Assembly: GCA_965222315.1 (NCBI GenBank)
Contig: OZ244951.1
Span: forward strand, 5,022,001-5,086,000
Direction of reading: 5' to 3'
Length of the DNA: 64,000 bases
Origin: JACKII01 sp965222315
GTDB taxonomy: Bacteria > Pseudomonadota > Alphaproteobacteria > Bin95
Made by a program: the position numbers and the translations under genes. Shown piece by piece: positions 26,901-38,663 of the stretch (its first letter is position 1; the number at the start of each line of letters is the position of its first letter). The notes beneath the pieces were generated by a model. The model saw only the letters and a program-made list of their open reading frames with translations. It had not been told where the DNA came from and ran no database searches.

Positions 26901-29900
26901 TCAATTCACGGCTTGTGGAACAGGCACAATGTCCAGTCTTGGCGCTTCGGTCCATAACAGTGCAGTCTGTATCTCCCGATCCGGGTAAATTTGCGCCAGA
27001 AGCCGCGCGTAGCTTTGCATTTGCCGCCGGTAGGCTTCCGGCACCGATGCTGCGCTGGCGGCGGGATTCCGGTTGGTCTTATAGTCCACGACCAGGACTT
27101 TTGCTGGCGTTACCAGCAATCGGTCTACAACGCCGCTGACGTTGGTCCCATCGACCTCGCCGGTCAGCGGGGCTTCTGCCAGCGCCCGGTCCGAGAAAAT
27201 GGCCGCAAACGCAGGATCATCCAGCACCTGGGCCGCGCTTTCGACATAGCTGGCAAGTTCGTCATCCGGCAGTGCTGCGTCTGCCAGGACATTGGCAGCG
27301 GTCTCCAGCCGCCGTTCGGGCGCAATGCCTGGCAGGAACTGGAACAGGCGGTGCAACAGCGTGCCCCGCCGGAATCGCTTCGTATCCGCACCGCGGTCGC
27401 GGAGCGGGCTGCGCGCGGCGGGTGGCGGCGGGTTGGGCCGTGATGGCGCGAGCGGCCTTGCCGGTTGCGCTTCCTCGGGTGCCGGCTCGCGAAACCAGGG
27501 GGGCAGGTCTTTTTGCGGTGCGGTGCCTGCGCCGCCGGCCGCCGAGTCAACTTCCGGCGGATCGCCCATGACAAAGCCGTCACCGGCCAGATTGTCCAAC
27601 GCGAACGCTTTGGCTTGCATCGGCCCCTCAGCGGTCAGCGTTGCGCAGGCATTCTCTATCCGGTTGTACCAAGTCGTCGCGCTGCTGTTCTTCTTCGTCT
27701 TCCAGCCGCCAATGTAGAGCCGGTCCTCCGCGCGGGTCAGCGCGACGTACAGCAGGCGGGATTCCTCCTGTTCGCTCAACGCCCGCTGTCGTTCTCGCTC
27801 TTCTACGCTGACCGGGTCTTTGAGCTTGCCGCCGCCCGCCGTCCAGACTGGTACGCGGTCCGGCCAGGTTAGGGAATCGCGGTTCGCGCCAGGGGCATAG
27901 TTCGTGTCCGGCAGAAACACGATTGGCGCCTGCAAGCCTTTGGCAGCGTGCACCGTCATCAGCCGGACCTCGTTCTGCTCGCCCTGATCCAACTCCCGCT
28001 TGACCTCGATATCGTCGGCGGCGAGCCATTGCAGGAAATGCTGCAAGGTAGGCGGGCCATGCTGCGGATAGGAAAGCGCCAGCGCCAAAAACTCATTCAG
28101 TGGATCATCGGCTTCAGGGCCGATATGGCGCAGGATCGCCTCCCGGCCCTTTTCATCGATCAGCAGGCTGCTATAGATCGCAAAGGGCGTCATTCCCGGC
28201 GCTCTGCCTAGCCAGGCGCGCAGGCGGTTGCAATCCTCCTGGTCCTGCTGCGATGTGGAGGCTTGGAGCGCTGCCCAGAGCGTGCCTTCTCGGCCATAGG
28301 ACAGCCCGAACAAACGCTCCTCGGTCCATGCAAAGAACGGCCCTTTCAGAACGGCAGCCAGATTCAGATCGTCCATCGGCAGCAACAGGAATTGGCCGAA
28401 CGCCGTTACATCCTTGACTACCAATTGCCGGGCGAGCGCCATCCGGTCGAGCCCGGCGACCGGCACCTCCAGCCGTTTCAGCGCGTTGACCAGCGCCGTG
28501 CCGAAACGTCGCCGGCGGCGGACTAGCACCAGGATATCACCGGGCTTGATGGCTTTGCCGGTAGCAGCCAATCGCTCGCCGCTTTCCACCAGTGTTTTGA
28601 TTTTGTTTGCCACGGTGCGGGCAAGTGTTTCTTCGGCGGAGGTGGCGGAATCGTAGGTTCGCGGCACTTCCCAGATGTCGCCGCCTTCCCCCTGGTCCTC
28701 CTCCTCCATCAGTGGCCAGACCTCAATCCGGCCGGTTGCATCGTTCCGGTGGGCATGGTGCCGGACGGCATCGCTACCAAGCCCCAGTATGCTCGCATCC
28801 CTGAACACGCCATCCACGAACTGCAATACCGGCGGGGCGGAGCGGAACGAGACGTTCAGTGGCACGTCCCGCCATTCCTGGCCGCTTGCGTCTGCGTCGC
28901 CCTTGATACCGGTCCGCCGCCGGGTGAACTCCGCCGGGTCAGCGCCCTGGAAGCCGTAGATGGACTGCTTCGGGTCGCCGACGGCGAAAAACGTCCGCTG
29001 CTCTTCCCGCGCGCTTTCGCCGGCGAAGAATTCCTTGATCAGGCTCGCGATGACTTCCCATTGCGGCGGGCTCGTATCTTGCGCCTCGTCCACCAGCACA
29101 TGGTCGATGCCGCCGTCCAGCTTGAAGTGGACCCAGGCTGCACCCGGATCGACCAGCAGCCGCCCGGTGCCGTCGATCAGATCGTCATAATCCAGTTGGG
29201 AGCGGCTGGCTTTCGCCTGCGTGTACCGGTCGATCAGATCCTGGGCGACGGTGAGTAGTGCGGTGGTATCGGCCAGCGCCTCTGCTGTGGCGATGTCTTG
29301 GAGCACTTTCGCAATGCGCTCCTGCTCTGCTTCTGCAATGCTGCGTAAGCGGTCGTCGGACTTCAGCGGTTGGTTTGTGCTTAGTTTCCTGGGCTCATTC
29401 TTCTGCGTAAAGAACAGGTTAGCGTACTCGGCGAACGCCTCCCCGCCTATTTCCTTTGCAAGCAATTGCTGAACCCCAGCGGCTAGGCTTTGCATTGCTT
29501 TGGCATTCGCCCCGCTGAGCGGTTCGAGCAACAATTGCAGCGTTTCGCGATCGAAACTGCCGTCTTCCAGTGCCACTTCCCGAACGAACTTTGGCGTCAG
29601 GTTCGGATCGGCATTAAGGGCTGCTGCCACTTTCGCCGGTGTGGCCTCCTGGATCCATCCGCGATGCTTCATCAATTCCAGCATCAGCTTGTCGAACGTA
29701 CTCTCGGTCAGGCGCGCCTGCACTTGCGCCCAGTCAATCGCCAGCGCCGAGTCCGGGTTGGCGGCAACCTCCCGCACCAGCCCGTCGCGGGACTGGTGCA
29801 GCAGCTCCCGCTGATCGCGCTCGTCCAGCACATCGAAATGGGGGGAGACACCGGCTTCGACCGGAAACCGCTGGAGCACTCCCTGGCAGAAGGCATGCAT

Positions 29901-30299
29901 GGTGTCGATGCGGACGCCGCCGGGCGATTCCTGCACCCGCGCGAACAGGCGGCGGGCACGGTCCAACTGATCCGTCTCCGGCATATGGCCGGTCAGGGAA
30001 GCGAGGTCGTCGGCAAGGTCCGCAGCCGGGAGGCGCGCCCAGGATGACAGATGGCTGAAGATTCGGTTCGCCATTTCGCCGGCCGCCGCCTTGGTGAAGG
30101 TCAGGCAGAGAATTTTGTGCGGCTGCGCACCTGCCAGCAGCAGCGCCAGCACCCGGTCGGTCAGCACCTTGGTCTTGCCGGAGCCTGCCGACGCATCCAC
30201 CCAGGCGGAGACCGCGGGGTCCGCCGCCCGCCGTTGCTGGGCGCTGGGATCGGGCAAGGCAGAGTCTGGTGCAGCATCCCTCATCACTGGCTCATTCAT
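26901..30299 (-). CDS. addA: Double-strand break repair helicase-nuclease AddA
   Basis: UvrD-type helicase with a C-terminal nuclease, the partner of AddB in resecting double-strand breaks for RecA loading. It has about 1132 residues. Walker A is ASAGSGKTK at 36-44, and motif II is VLVDEAQDTSP. The C-terminal nuclease includes GVVDRLL and VLVVDYKTNRNP, the PD-(D/E)xK core. The start ATG at 30299 sits within ATGAATGA, so it overlaps the addB stop by eight bases. The frame upstream of that is only the antisense shadow of addB and should be ignored. Confidence 0.95.
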   Translation of the reverse strand: MNEPVMRDAAPDSALPDPSAQQRRAADPAVSAWVDASAGSGKTKVLTDRVLALLLAGAQPHKILCLTFTKAAAGEMANRIFSHLSSWARLPAADLADDLASLTGHMPETDQLDRARRLFARVQESPGGVRIDTMHAFCQGVLQRFPVEAGVSPHFDVLDERDQRELLHQSRDGLVREVAANPDSALAIDWAQVQARLTESTFDKLMLELMKHRGWIQEATPAKVAAALNADPNLTPKFVREVALEDGSFDRETLQLLLEPLSGANAKAMQSLAAGVQQLLAKEIGGEAFAEYANLFFTQKNEPRKLSTNQPLKSDDRLRSIAEAEQERIAKVLQDIATAEALADTTALLTVAQDLIDRYTQAKASRSQLDYDDLIDGTGRLLVDPGAAWVHFKLDGGIDHVLVDEAQDTSPPQWEVIASLIKEFFAGESAREEQRTFFAVGDPKQSIYGFQGADPAEFTRRRTGIKGDADASGQEWRDVPLNVSFRSAPPVLQFVDGVFRDASILGLGSDAVRHHAHRNDATGRIEVWPLMEEEDQGEGGDIWEVPRTYDSATSAEETLARTVANKIKTLVESGERLAATGKAIKPGDILVLVRRRRRFGTALVNALKRLEVPVAGLDRMALARQLVVKDVTAFGQFLLLPMDDLNLAAVLKGPFFAWTEERLFGLSYGREGTLWAALQASTSQQDQEDCNRLRAWLGRAPGMTPFAIYSSLLIDEKGREAILRHIGPEADDPLNEFLALALSYPQHGPPTLQHFLQWLAADDIEVKRELDQGEQNEVRLMTVHAAKGLQAPIVFLPDTNYAPGANRDSLTWPDRVPVWTAGGGKLKDPVSVEERERQRALSEQEESRLLYVALTRAEDRLYIGGWKTKKNSSATTWYNRIENACATLTAEGPMQAKAFALDNLAGDGFVMGDPPEVDSAAGGAGTAPQKDLPPWFREPAPEEAQPARPLAPSRPNPPPPAARSPLRDRGADTKRFRRGTLLHRLFQFLPGIAPERRLETAANVLADAALPDDELASYVESAAQVLDDPAFAAIFSDRALAEAPLTGEVDGTNVSGVVDRLLVTPAKVLVVDYKTNRNPAASAASVPEAYRRQMQSYARLLAQIYPDREIQTALLWTEAPRLDIVPVPQAVN

Positions 30300-33273
30300 C
30301 GCCACCGCCCTCCTGATTGATGCGGGCCAGGTGGCGGTAGTCGCTGTAGCGGGGCGCCAGGTTCGTGCGCGGCTCTGCCAGATAGGGCATATCCGGATCG
30401 GCGAACTGGACCAGCAATCGCTGCAAGCCTTCCCAGGCGGCTTCGCCCGCATCCACAGGCGATACAGGATCTTTCTTGGTCTCCTTGTAGAGTTTCTGGA
30501 CCTTGCCGCCGTCGCCGGAGCCGCCGATCCCCCACGCCTCGATGCTGGCCACTTCCGCATCCTGCGAACGCCGCGCCATGGCGGCCTCCAGCGGCAATTG
30601 CGGCGGCCAGCCCTGTTCAATCTTGCCGGCGGTCGGCAAGGTGCCGCTTTTGTAATCGATGATGGTAAGCGCGCCGTCCGTCATCGTGTCGAGCCGGTCG
30701 ACCCGGGCAGACAGGCTGACTCTGCCAATATCCTGCACCAGCCGCGTTTCGGTCTTGCTCTCCCGGATCACTGCCCGGCGCTCGGCCTCGTGCTGCACGA
30801 ACCATTCCACCATCCGCAGGAAGCGCGGCCACCAGAAAGCCTGGACGTTCGGGCGGTCCAGCCAGGAGCCAAATACCGCCCGTCCGATGCCTTCCAACTG
30901 TTGCCGGGCATCGTCCGGCAACTCGCCGCCAATCGATCCGATGAACCGGTGCAGCACTTCATGCAGCAACGATCCGCGCTCGCTCGCGTCTGGCGGCTGA
31001 TCGACGGGGTCGAGCGCGCGGAGCTTCAGGATGGCGGCTGCGTAGTGGCCATAGGGATCGCTGACCCAACGCTCCACCCCGGTAACGGACAGGTCCGTAA
31101 ATCGCGCCTCGACCGGCGGCCGGGCCTGTGGCGGCAAAATGACGTCCACTTTGCCGTTATGATCCAGCGCTTCAGCCCAGGCCAGCCAATCGGCAGCGCC
31201 TTCCCGCAGTGGATTGTGATCGTTTTTGCCGGTCAGTCCGCGGACCTGCCGCGCCGCCAGTTCCAGCCGTCCCAGCCAGCGGCTCGCCACGGTAGGCGCG
31301 CCGGCTACCTTTTCCGCCCGTGTCATCATGACGGTCGGTGCAGCCATTGCCTGACAGAAGTCGTGCGCGGCAAGGCCGATCCGCCATTCCGGCAGTGGCA
31401 GGCCGAAGTCCTTGCGCATCGGACGGCCCATCCAGGGGTCTCGGGCGGGCTCCGGCGGCCAGGTGCCTTCCACCAGGCCGGCCAGGATCGCCAGGTCAGG
31501 GCATTGCAGGCGTGCCTCAAGTGGCCCCAGGATCGCCAGCCGCGGATGTTTGCCATAGCGCGGCCGGACCGTCACGCTGGCCGTCAGTTCCTCAAAGACA
31601 GCAGGATAGTCTCGGGCGCGCAGGTCTTCGAAGTCGTTAGCCGCGGCGAGCAGGCCATCAATGGCGGCGGCTGCCGCCTCGCCGCTCTCCTCCGCCCAGA
31701 GGCGGGCTGCGCCCTCGGTATCCGCTGTTGCCGCCAAAGCCTCCGCCGCTTCCACATGGGCAGTCAGCCAGATGTTCAAGCCGGCAATGGGTTCGTCCTG
31801 GCTGGCGAGCGCCGTCAGCGGCGCCATGGCTTCTTCCAGACGGTCCACCAAAGCGCCGGCCGCGGCCAGCATCTCCGGGTCTGCCTTGGGGTGCATGGCA
31901 GGGTCCAAAGCGGCGCGCAGCCCTCCAATCCCCTGGTCGGGCCGGATGCCGCGCAAGGCCAGGGTTTCGAGCGCTGAGACCGCCATTCCATCGACGGCGC
32001 ACAATGGGTGCTTCAGCAGGGCTAGCAGCGGAACCGGCTCGAAATGCGACAGCGCTGCGCCGGCAACCAGACGCAGAAAGGTACCGGGTGCGCTTTCGCT
32101 CAGCGGTTCGCCGGCGGAGTCGTCGATGCTGATCCGCCAGCGCTTCAACTCCGCCGCCACGCGCTTGGCAAGGCCCCTGTCCGGCGTAATGAGCGCCGCA
32201 GTTTCCGTTCCGCCCGCCGTCTCGTCCAGGAACATGCGCAGGCGGAGAGCGATGACCCGCGCCTCGGCCTCCGGTCCCGGCGTCACCACTTCGGTCAGCC
32301 CGGTCAATCCGTCACCTGCCGGTGCGCCTTGTTCCAGCGGCGTGCTCAAATCAGCCGGCATCAGCGCATCGCGCAACAAGGCGGCCCGGCCTTCTTTGCG
32401 CCGTTCGGCATGACGGTCGCTCTTCATCCCATGTGAGAGGGGCCCATGAGAGAGGGGCGCGACGTTGTCCGGCAGTCGGTCCAGCGATTGCAGCAGTTCT
32501 CCAAGCCCCTTCTGCGGATGGCCGTCCGGCAGGGCGTCCCAGGCCGCAGCGGCCAGTCCGGTGTCGAGACCGGGCAGGACGACGGAGCCCTGGGGCAGGT
32601 CCAGGATCGCGCGCATCAGGGCCGCGGTGGACGGCAAGCTGCCGGTGGAACCCGCGGCGATAACAGGCGTATCCGGCGGTGCGGCCTGCCACGCCTGAAT
32701 CTGACTGTCGATGATCGCCCGCCGTCGTTCAACCGGGTCCATGACCCCTTGCTGCTGGAGAATTTGGGGCCAGAAGCGCGTGACGATCTTCAGGAAATCG
32801 AGCGTCTTTTCCCAGTGTTGGGCATATTCATCCGGCACCAGATGGGCCAGATCGCCAGGGTCGAGCCCATGAATCTGCACCTGATCCAGCCACTGCCCTA
32901 GAGCCTCTGCCAGTTTCAGGGCTTGGTCAGGCGTTGTGTCGCCGCGTTTCAATACAAGCTGCGCCAGCACCAATTGCCGCCTTGTCTGGCTGATCGCGGG
33001 CGGCAGGTCCGCCGCTGCGGCGGCGGCGCTGGACGGTTCGTGCCAGTCCTCTGGGTCGATATCACCCAACGGCTCCAAACGGGGCAGCAGCAGCGCCCGG
33101 CCATCGGATACCCGGAGGAAGGCATCGGCCATCGCCTGGCAGGCCCGGCGGGTCGGCAGGAAAAGCCGGACGGACGACATCGTAGCCGGATCGCCGCCAT
33201 GCGCTGCCAGCAAGGCCGACGCCAGCGCGTCGAGGAACGGCGTGCCCGCCGGGATCGTAAAAAGCCCCCGCAT
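30292..33273 (-). CDS. addB: Double-strand break repair protein AddB
   Basis: Second subunit of the AddAB complex, 993 residues, with an inactive helicase fold and a C-terminal nuclease. The N-terminal segment VRLFLPTRRACQAMADAF (part LFLPTRRAC) is typical of alphaproteobacterial AddB. The nuclease core appears as ARVDRLDTM and LTIIDYKSGTLP near the C-terminus. It starts at 33273, nine bases after the MurU-like gene stop, and its own stop overlaps the addA start, so all are one transcript. Confidence 0.94.
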   Translation of the reverse strand: MRGLFTIPAGTPFLDALASALLAAHGGDPATMSSVRLFLPTRRACQAMADAFLRVSDGRALLLPRLEPLGDIDPEDWHEPSSAAAAAADLPPAISQTRRQLVLAQLVLKRGDTTPDQALKLAEALGQWLDQVQIHGLDPGDLAHLVPDEYAQHWEKTLDFLKIVTRFWPQILQQQGVMDPVERRRAIIDSQIQAWQAAPPDTPVIAAGSTGSLPSTAALMRAILDLPQGSVVLPGLDTGLAAAAWDALPDGHPQKGLGELLQSLDRLPDNVAPLSHGPLSHGMKSDRHAERRKEGRAALLRDALMPADLSTPLEQGAPAGDGLTGLTEVVTPGPEAEARVIALRLRMFLDETAGGTETAALITPDRGLAKRVAAELKRWRISIDDSAGEPLSESAPGTFLRLVAGAALSHFEPVPLLALLKHPLCAVDGMAVSALETLALRGIRPDQGIGGLRAALDPAMHPKADPEMLAAAGALVDRLEEAMAPLTALASQDEPIAGLNIWLTAHVEAAEALAATADTEGAARLWAEESGEAAAAAIDGLLAAANDFEDLRARDYPAVFEELTASVTVRPRYGKHPRLAILGPLEARLQCPDLAILAGLVEGTWPPEPARDPWMGRPMRKDFGLPLPEWRIGLAAHDFCQAMAAPTVMMTRAEKVAGAPTVASRWLGRLELAARQVRGLTGKNDHNPLREGAADWLAWAEALDHNGKVDVILPPQARPPVEARFTDLSVTGVERWVSDPYGHYAAAILKLRALDPVDQPPDASERGSLLHEVLHRFIGSIGGELPDDARQQLEGIGRAVFGSWLDRPNVQAFWWPRFLRMVEWFVQHEAERRAVIRESKTETRLVQDIGRVSLSARVDRLDTMTDGALTIIDYKSGTLPTAGKIEQGWPPQLPLEAAMARRSQDAEVASIEAWGIGGSGDGGKVQKLYKETKKDPVSPVDAGEAAWEGLQRLLVQFADPDMPYLAEPRTNLAPRYSDYRHLARINQEGGGDE

Positions 33274-33282
33274 TACCTTACC

Positions 33283-34023
33283 TCACCACAGCCTGCCTTG
33301 CCGGACATCGTGCAGCGCTTCTCCGGCAAGCAGCAGGCGCTCCGGTGTGCCGGCATCGATCCAGGGGCTGTCGTAGCGCACGCCATAGAGGCGGCCTTTC
33401 TCCGCTGCGCGGTCATAGATGCAATTCAGTGAAAACGGACCGTCCGGGGCGCCGGTGAAAGCGCGCGGGTGGATGATCTGCGCGCCAGTGAACAAGAACG
33501 GCGCCATGGTTCCCTGCTGTCGCCGCTGCAATCGCCCGTCGGCCACCATCGTAAAGTCGCCGGGACCGGTATAGCCCTTCACATCCACCGTCGCGACCAG
33601 CAGCAGCAGGACATCCATATCCGCGTTGCACCAGCGATCGGCCAGCCGTTCCAGGCCGCGCCCGGGTCTGCCCAGCCATACCAGGTCACTGTTCAGCACA
33701 TAAAACGGGTTGAGCCCAAGCCAGCGCAGCGCCCGGCGCGCGCCGCCTCCAGTATCCAGCAGTTCCTCCTCGTAGGACACGATGGCGCGCGGCGCAGTCC
33801 AGCGGCCGACATGGTCCTGCACCATCTCGCCCAGGTGGTGGGTATTCACCACTGCCTCCCGCACGCCTGCCGCCGTCAACTGGTCGCGCGCCATGTCGAT
33901 CAACGTTTGCCCGCCGACGCGGATCAGTGGCTTCGGAGTCGCCGCCGTCAGCGTCGCCAGGCGCGTGCCACGCCCGGCGGCAAGGATCATCGCCCGGTCG
34001 GGAGTGTATTGGGAGGGCATCAT
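33283..34023 (-). CDS. murU: MurU-like sugar-1-phosphate nucleotidyltransferase
   Basis: A 246-residue nucleotidyltransferase of the sugar-phosphate family. The activating signature AAGRGTRLATLTAATPKPLI (part AAGRGTRL ... TPKPLI) starts near residue 14 and NSDLVW carries a metal-binding Asp. In Pseudomonas, MurU makes UDP-MurNAc from MurNAc-1-phosphate, bypassing de novo UDP-MurNAc synthesis. The preceding gene encodes the matching AmgK-type sugar kinase and its TGA overlaps this start (ATGA). Translation may begin at 34023 or at the next ATG, 34020. Substrate assignment rests on the neighbour. Confidence 0.8.
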   Translation of the reverse strand: MMPSQYTPDRAMILAAGRGTRLATLTAATPKPLIRVGGQTLIDMARDQLTAAGVREAVVNTHHLGEMVQDHVGRWTAPRAIVSYEEELLDTGGGARRALRWLGLNPFYVLNSDLVWLGRPGRGLERLADRWCNADMDVLLLLVATVDVKGYTGPGDFTMVADGRLQRRQQGTMAPFLFTGAQIIHPRAFTGAPDGPFSLNCIYDRAAEKGRLYGVRYDSPWIDAGTPERLLLAGEALHDVRQGRLW

Positions 34024-35018
34024 GCAGCCCTCGGCAGCGGTGGCACAATGCGGGTTTCGATTGGCCAGTAGTGAGCGAGCCATTCGCCAAGGGGCTTCAG
34101 CACCGGCTCGGCAGCAATGCATTCGTCAATCAAGCGCCAGAGGCGGGTGCTATGGTGCAGTTGATGGCTCTTGCCGTGCCGCCGAGACAGACGGGTGAAG
34201 ATGCCCAGCACCTTCAGATGCCGCTGAACCGCCAGCACGAAATAGGCCCTGTCGTCGGCGAACTGTGGCAGGGCCGCGGCGTAGCGGGCTCGCATGGCCA
34301 CGGCCAATCCCGGATCGACGTCCCGTCTTGCATCCTGCAGCAGCGAGGCCAGGTCGTAGGCCGGATGGCCCAGTACGGCGTCCTGAAAATCGAGCAAGCC
34401 GCAGGCGGCAATGCCCTCGCGGCCAACCAGCGTCATCAGATTGTCGACATGGAAGTCCCGCAGGACGAGGGTTTTGGGCCCGTCTGCGATCGGCTGCAGC
34501 AAGCCGCGCAGCATGGACTCATAGGTGGCCCGTGCCTCGTCCGCCGGCAAACCGCCCTGAACCGCCGGCCAATACCAATCGAGGAATAGCGTGGCTTCGG
34601 CCATGAGCCTTTCCAGGTCGTAGATTGGCACGTCAATCTCAACCGCTTGCGGTGAAGCCTGCAAGGCGGTCAGCGCATCCACCGCCAGGGTGTAGAGGGT
34701 TTTAGGGTCAGCCCCGGAATCCAGCCGCCGGGTAAACGTCGCGTCGCCGAAATCCTCGATCAGTGCGTAGCCATGCACCAGGTCGAGCGCGAAGACTTCC
34801 GGCGCTGCCAGGCCGAGGCCGCGCAGATGTCTGGCAATGGCAACGAACGGCTCCAGCGGCTCCAACCCAGGCGGCGCGTTCATCAACAGGGCGGGGCGTG
34901 GGCCGCCATGCAGGCGGGTATAGCTGCGGAACGAGCAATCGACTGGCAGAGGATCGTGCGCCGCCTTGGCAAAGCCGTTCTCGGCCAGGAATACTGGCAT
35001 GGCTGCGTCCCGGTCCAT
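34020..35018 (-). CDS. amgK: AmgK-like N-acetylmuramate/N-acetylglucosamine anomeric kinase (APH fold)
   Basis: A 332-residue phosphotransferase of the aminoglycoside/choline kinase fold, with the catalytic loop VLRDFHVDNLM and the metal-binding GLLDFQDAVLGHPAYDLASLL (part LLDFQDAVLGHPAYDL). AmgK phosphorylates MurNAc and GlcNAc at the anomeric carbon for MurU. The ATG at 35018 shares its first base with the tsaE stop (TAATG), so translation is coupled; a longer in-frame start at 35051 would lie inside tsaE. The assignment depends on the neighbour MurU-like gene. Confidence 0.8.
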   Translation of the reverse strand: MDRDAAMPVFLAENGFAKAAHDPLPVDCSFRSYTRLHGGPRPALLMNAPPGLEPLEPFVAIARHLRGLGLAAPEVFALDLVHGYALIEDFGDATFTRRLDSGADPKTLYTLAVDALTALQASPQAVEIDVPIYDLERLMAEATLFLDWYWPAVQGGLPADEARATYESMLRGLLQPIADGPKTLVLRDFHVDNLMTLVGREGIAACGLLDFQDAVLGHPAYDLASLLQDARRDVDPGLAVAMRARYAAALPQFADDRAYFVLAVQRHLKVLGIFTRLSRRHGKSHQLHHSTRLWRLIDECIAAEPVLKPLGEWLAHYWPIETRIVPPLPRAA

Positions 35019-35485
35019 TACGCTATCCAGTCTTGAAGCCGCTTCTGCCATTCACTGTTCCCGATCAGCCGGACCGTCCGTCCGTCACCCTGTTCCGACA
35101 GTTCGACCCATAGCGCCGATTCGGGCAAGGCTTCTCCCGCACGCTCCGGCCATTCGACCAGCGCGACGCCATCCGCCAACACATCTTCCCAGCCCAGTTC
35201 GACCAGTTCGTCGGGGTGCGACAGGCGGTAAAGGTCGAAATGCCAGAGGGTCAGCCCGGTCTCCGGGACATGGTAAGCTTGCACCAGGGTGAAGGTCGGG
35301 CTTGGCACCGGTTCCTCCGCTCCCAGCAGCGCCTGGATCAGCCCTCGCGCCAAAGTGGTCTTGCCCGCGCCCAGGTCGCCTTCCAGCGCCAGCACGTCGC
35401 CGGAGCGCAGCACAACCGCCAGCCGCGCGCCCAGCTCCCGGGTTGCCGATTCATCGGCCAATTTGATCTCGCTCAAGGTCCGCAT
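35018..35485 (-). CDS. tsaE: tRNA threonylcarbamoyladenosine biosynthesis ATPase TsaE
   Basis: P-loop ATPase of 155 residues that works with TsaB, TsaD and TsaC to make the universal t6A modification at position 37 of ANN-decoding tRNAs. Walker A is GDLGAGKTT at 36-44, with later PSPTFTLVQAY and HFDLYRL, the characteristic TsaE signatures. The ATG at 35485 gives a normal-length protein; the upstream frame to 35722 shows no family similarity. It is the first gene of the tsaE-amgK-murU-addB-addA string. Confidence 0.93.
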   Translation of the reverse strand: MRTLSEIKLADESATRELGARLAVVLRSGDVLALEGDLGAGKTTLARGLIQALLGAEEPVPSPTFTLVQAYHVPETGLTLWHFDLYRLSHPDELVELGWEDVLADGVALVEWPERAGEALPESALWVELSEQGDGRTVRLIGNSEWQKRLQDWIA

Positions 35486-35582
35486 GGTGCCGGGAAGTGT
35501 ACTGATTCTGGCAGGCAACCCAATGGCCTTGATTGCGGACCGAGCAATGCCAATTTTTTCGTGAGGATGTTGCGCTTCAGTT

Positions 35583-35610
35583 CTTGTGTGGCAGAATTGC
35601 AACACCATAT
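35583..35610 (+). promoter_or_regulatory. Heat-shock (sigma-32-type) promoter candidate for clpB
   Basis: CTTGTG (35583-35588) is followed after 14 bases by CACCATAT (35603-35610). This resembles the E. coli sigma-32 consensus CTTGAA, 13-15 bases, CCCCATNT, with three mismatches in total. It lies about 75 bases upstream of the ClpB start. ClpB is a known member of this regulon, so the site is plausible, though seen by eye only. Confidence 0.45.
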
Positions 35611-35684
35611 CTGGGCTAAGCAGGTTGCTTCTGAAGAAGGGCCTGCGTGTCAAATTCCGCCTACCGACAGGGGAAATCCGTCTG

Positions 35685-38300
<2,616 letters not shown>

Positions 38301-38309
38301 CGCGGATCT

Positions 38310-38663
38310 TTAGCCGTCATTTCCCAACTCTATCGGCTGGCCGTGCGGCGTAGCTCTCGCTGCGCGGTCCCAGGCGTCTTTCCGTTCGGCCATTTCGGTT
38401 TGGGAGGATGCGCCTTTTTCCGCCACTAAACGCTCCAGCGCGGCGAGCCAGTGCTGGTAATAGGTATCGCCCAGGTCGGGGTCGCCCGCGGCCTGGGCTT
38501 TTTTGATTTCCCCGGAGAGCGTGGCCGCCCATTCGCTCCAGGTGAACAGGCCCTGCTCATGCAGCTTCACGGTCATGGCGAAGGCCTGGGCCATCCAGGG
38601 CTCGGCGAAAACCGGCTCGCCGCAGCCGTCGGTGGGCTGGCCGGGCAGCAGATCAGGCGGCAT
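38310..38663 (-). CDS. Nitrile hydratase accessory (activator) protein
   Basis: A 117-residue protein resembling the C-terminal/beta-like domain found in nitrile hydratase accessory proteins, with the patterns EPVFAEPWMAQAFAMTVKLHEQG (part FAEPWMAQAFAM) and DTYYQHWLAALERLV. It lies downstream of and overlaps (11 bases) the beta subunit gene, as in other alphaproteobacterial loci. It probably chaperones cobalt insertion or subunit exchange. The stop lies nine bases from the end of convergent clpB. Confidence 0.88.
   Translation of the reverse strand: MPPDLLPGQPTDGCGEPVFAEPWMAQAFAMTVKLHEQGLFTWSEWAATLSGEIKKAQAAGDPDLGDTYYQHWLAALERLVAEKGASSQTEMAERKDAWDRAARATPHGQPIELGNDG

Noticed and set aside
30300..30620. 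N-terminal extension of AddA suggested by the open frame
   Set aside because: These codons overlap the addB coding sequence and read as Arg/Trp/Pro-rich antisense-like protein; the ATG at 30299 fits the family.
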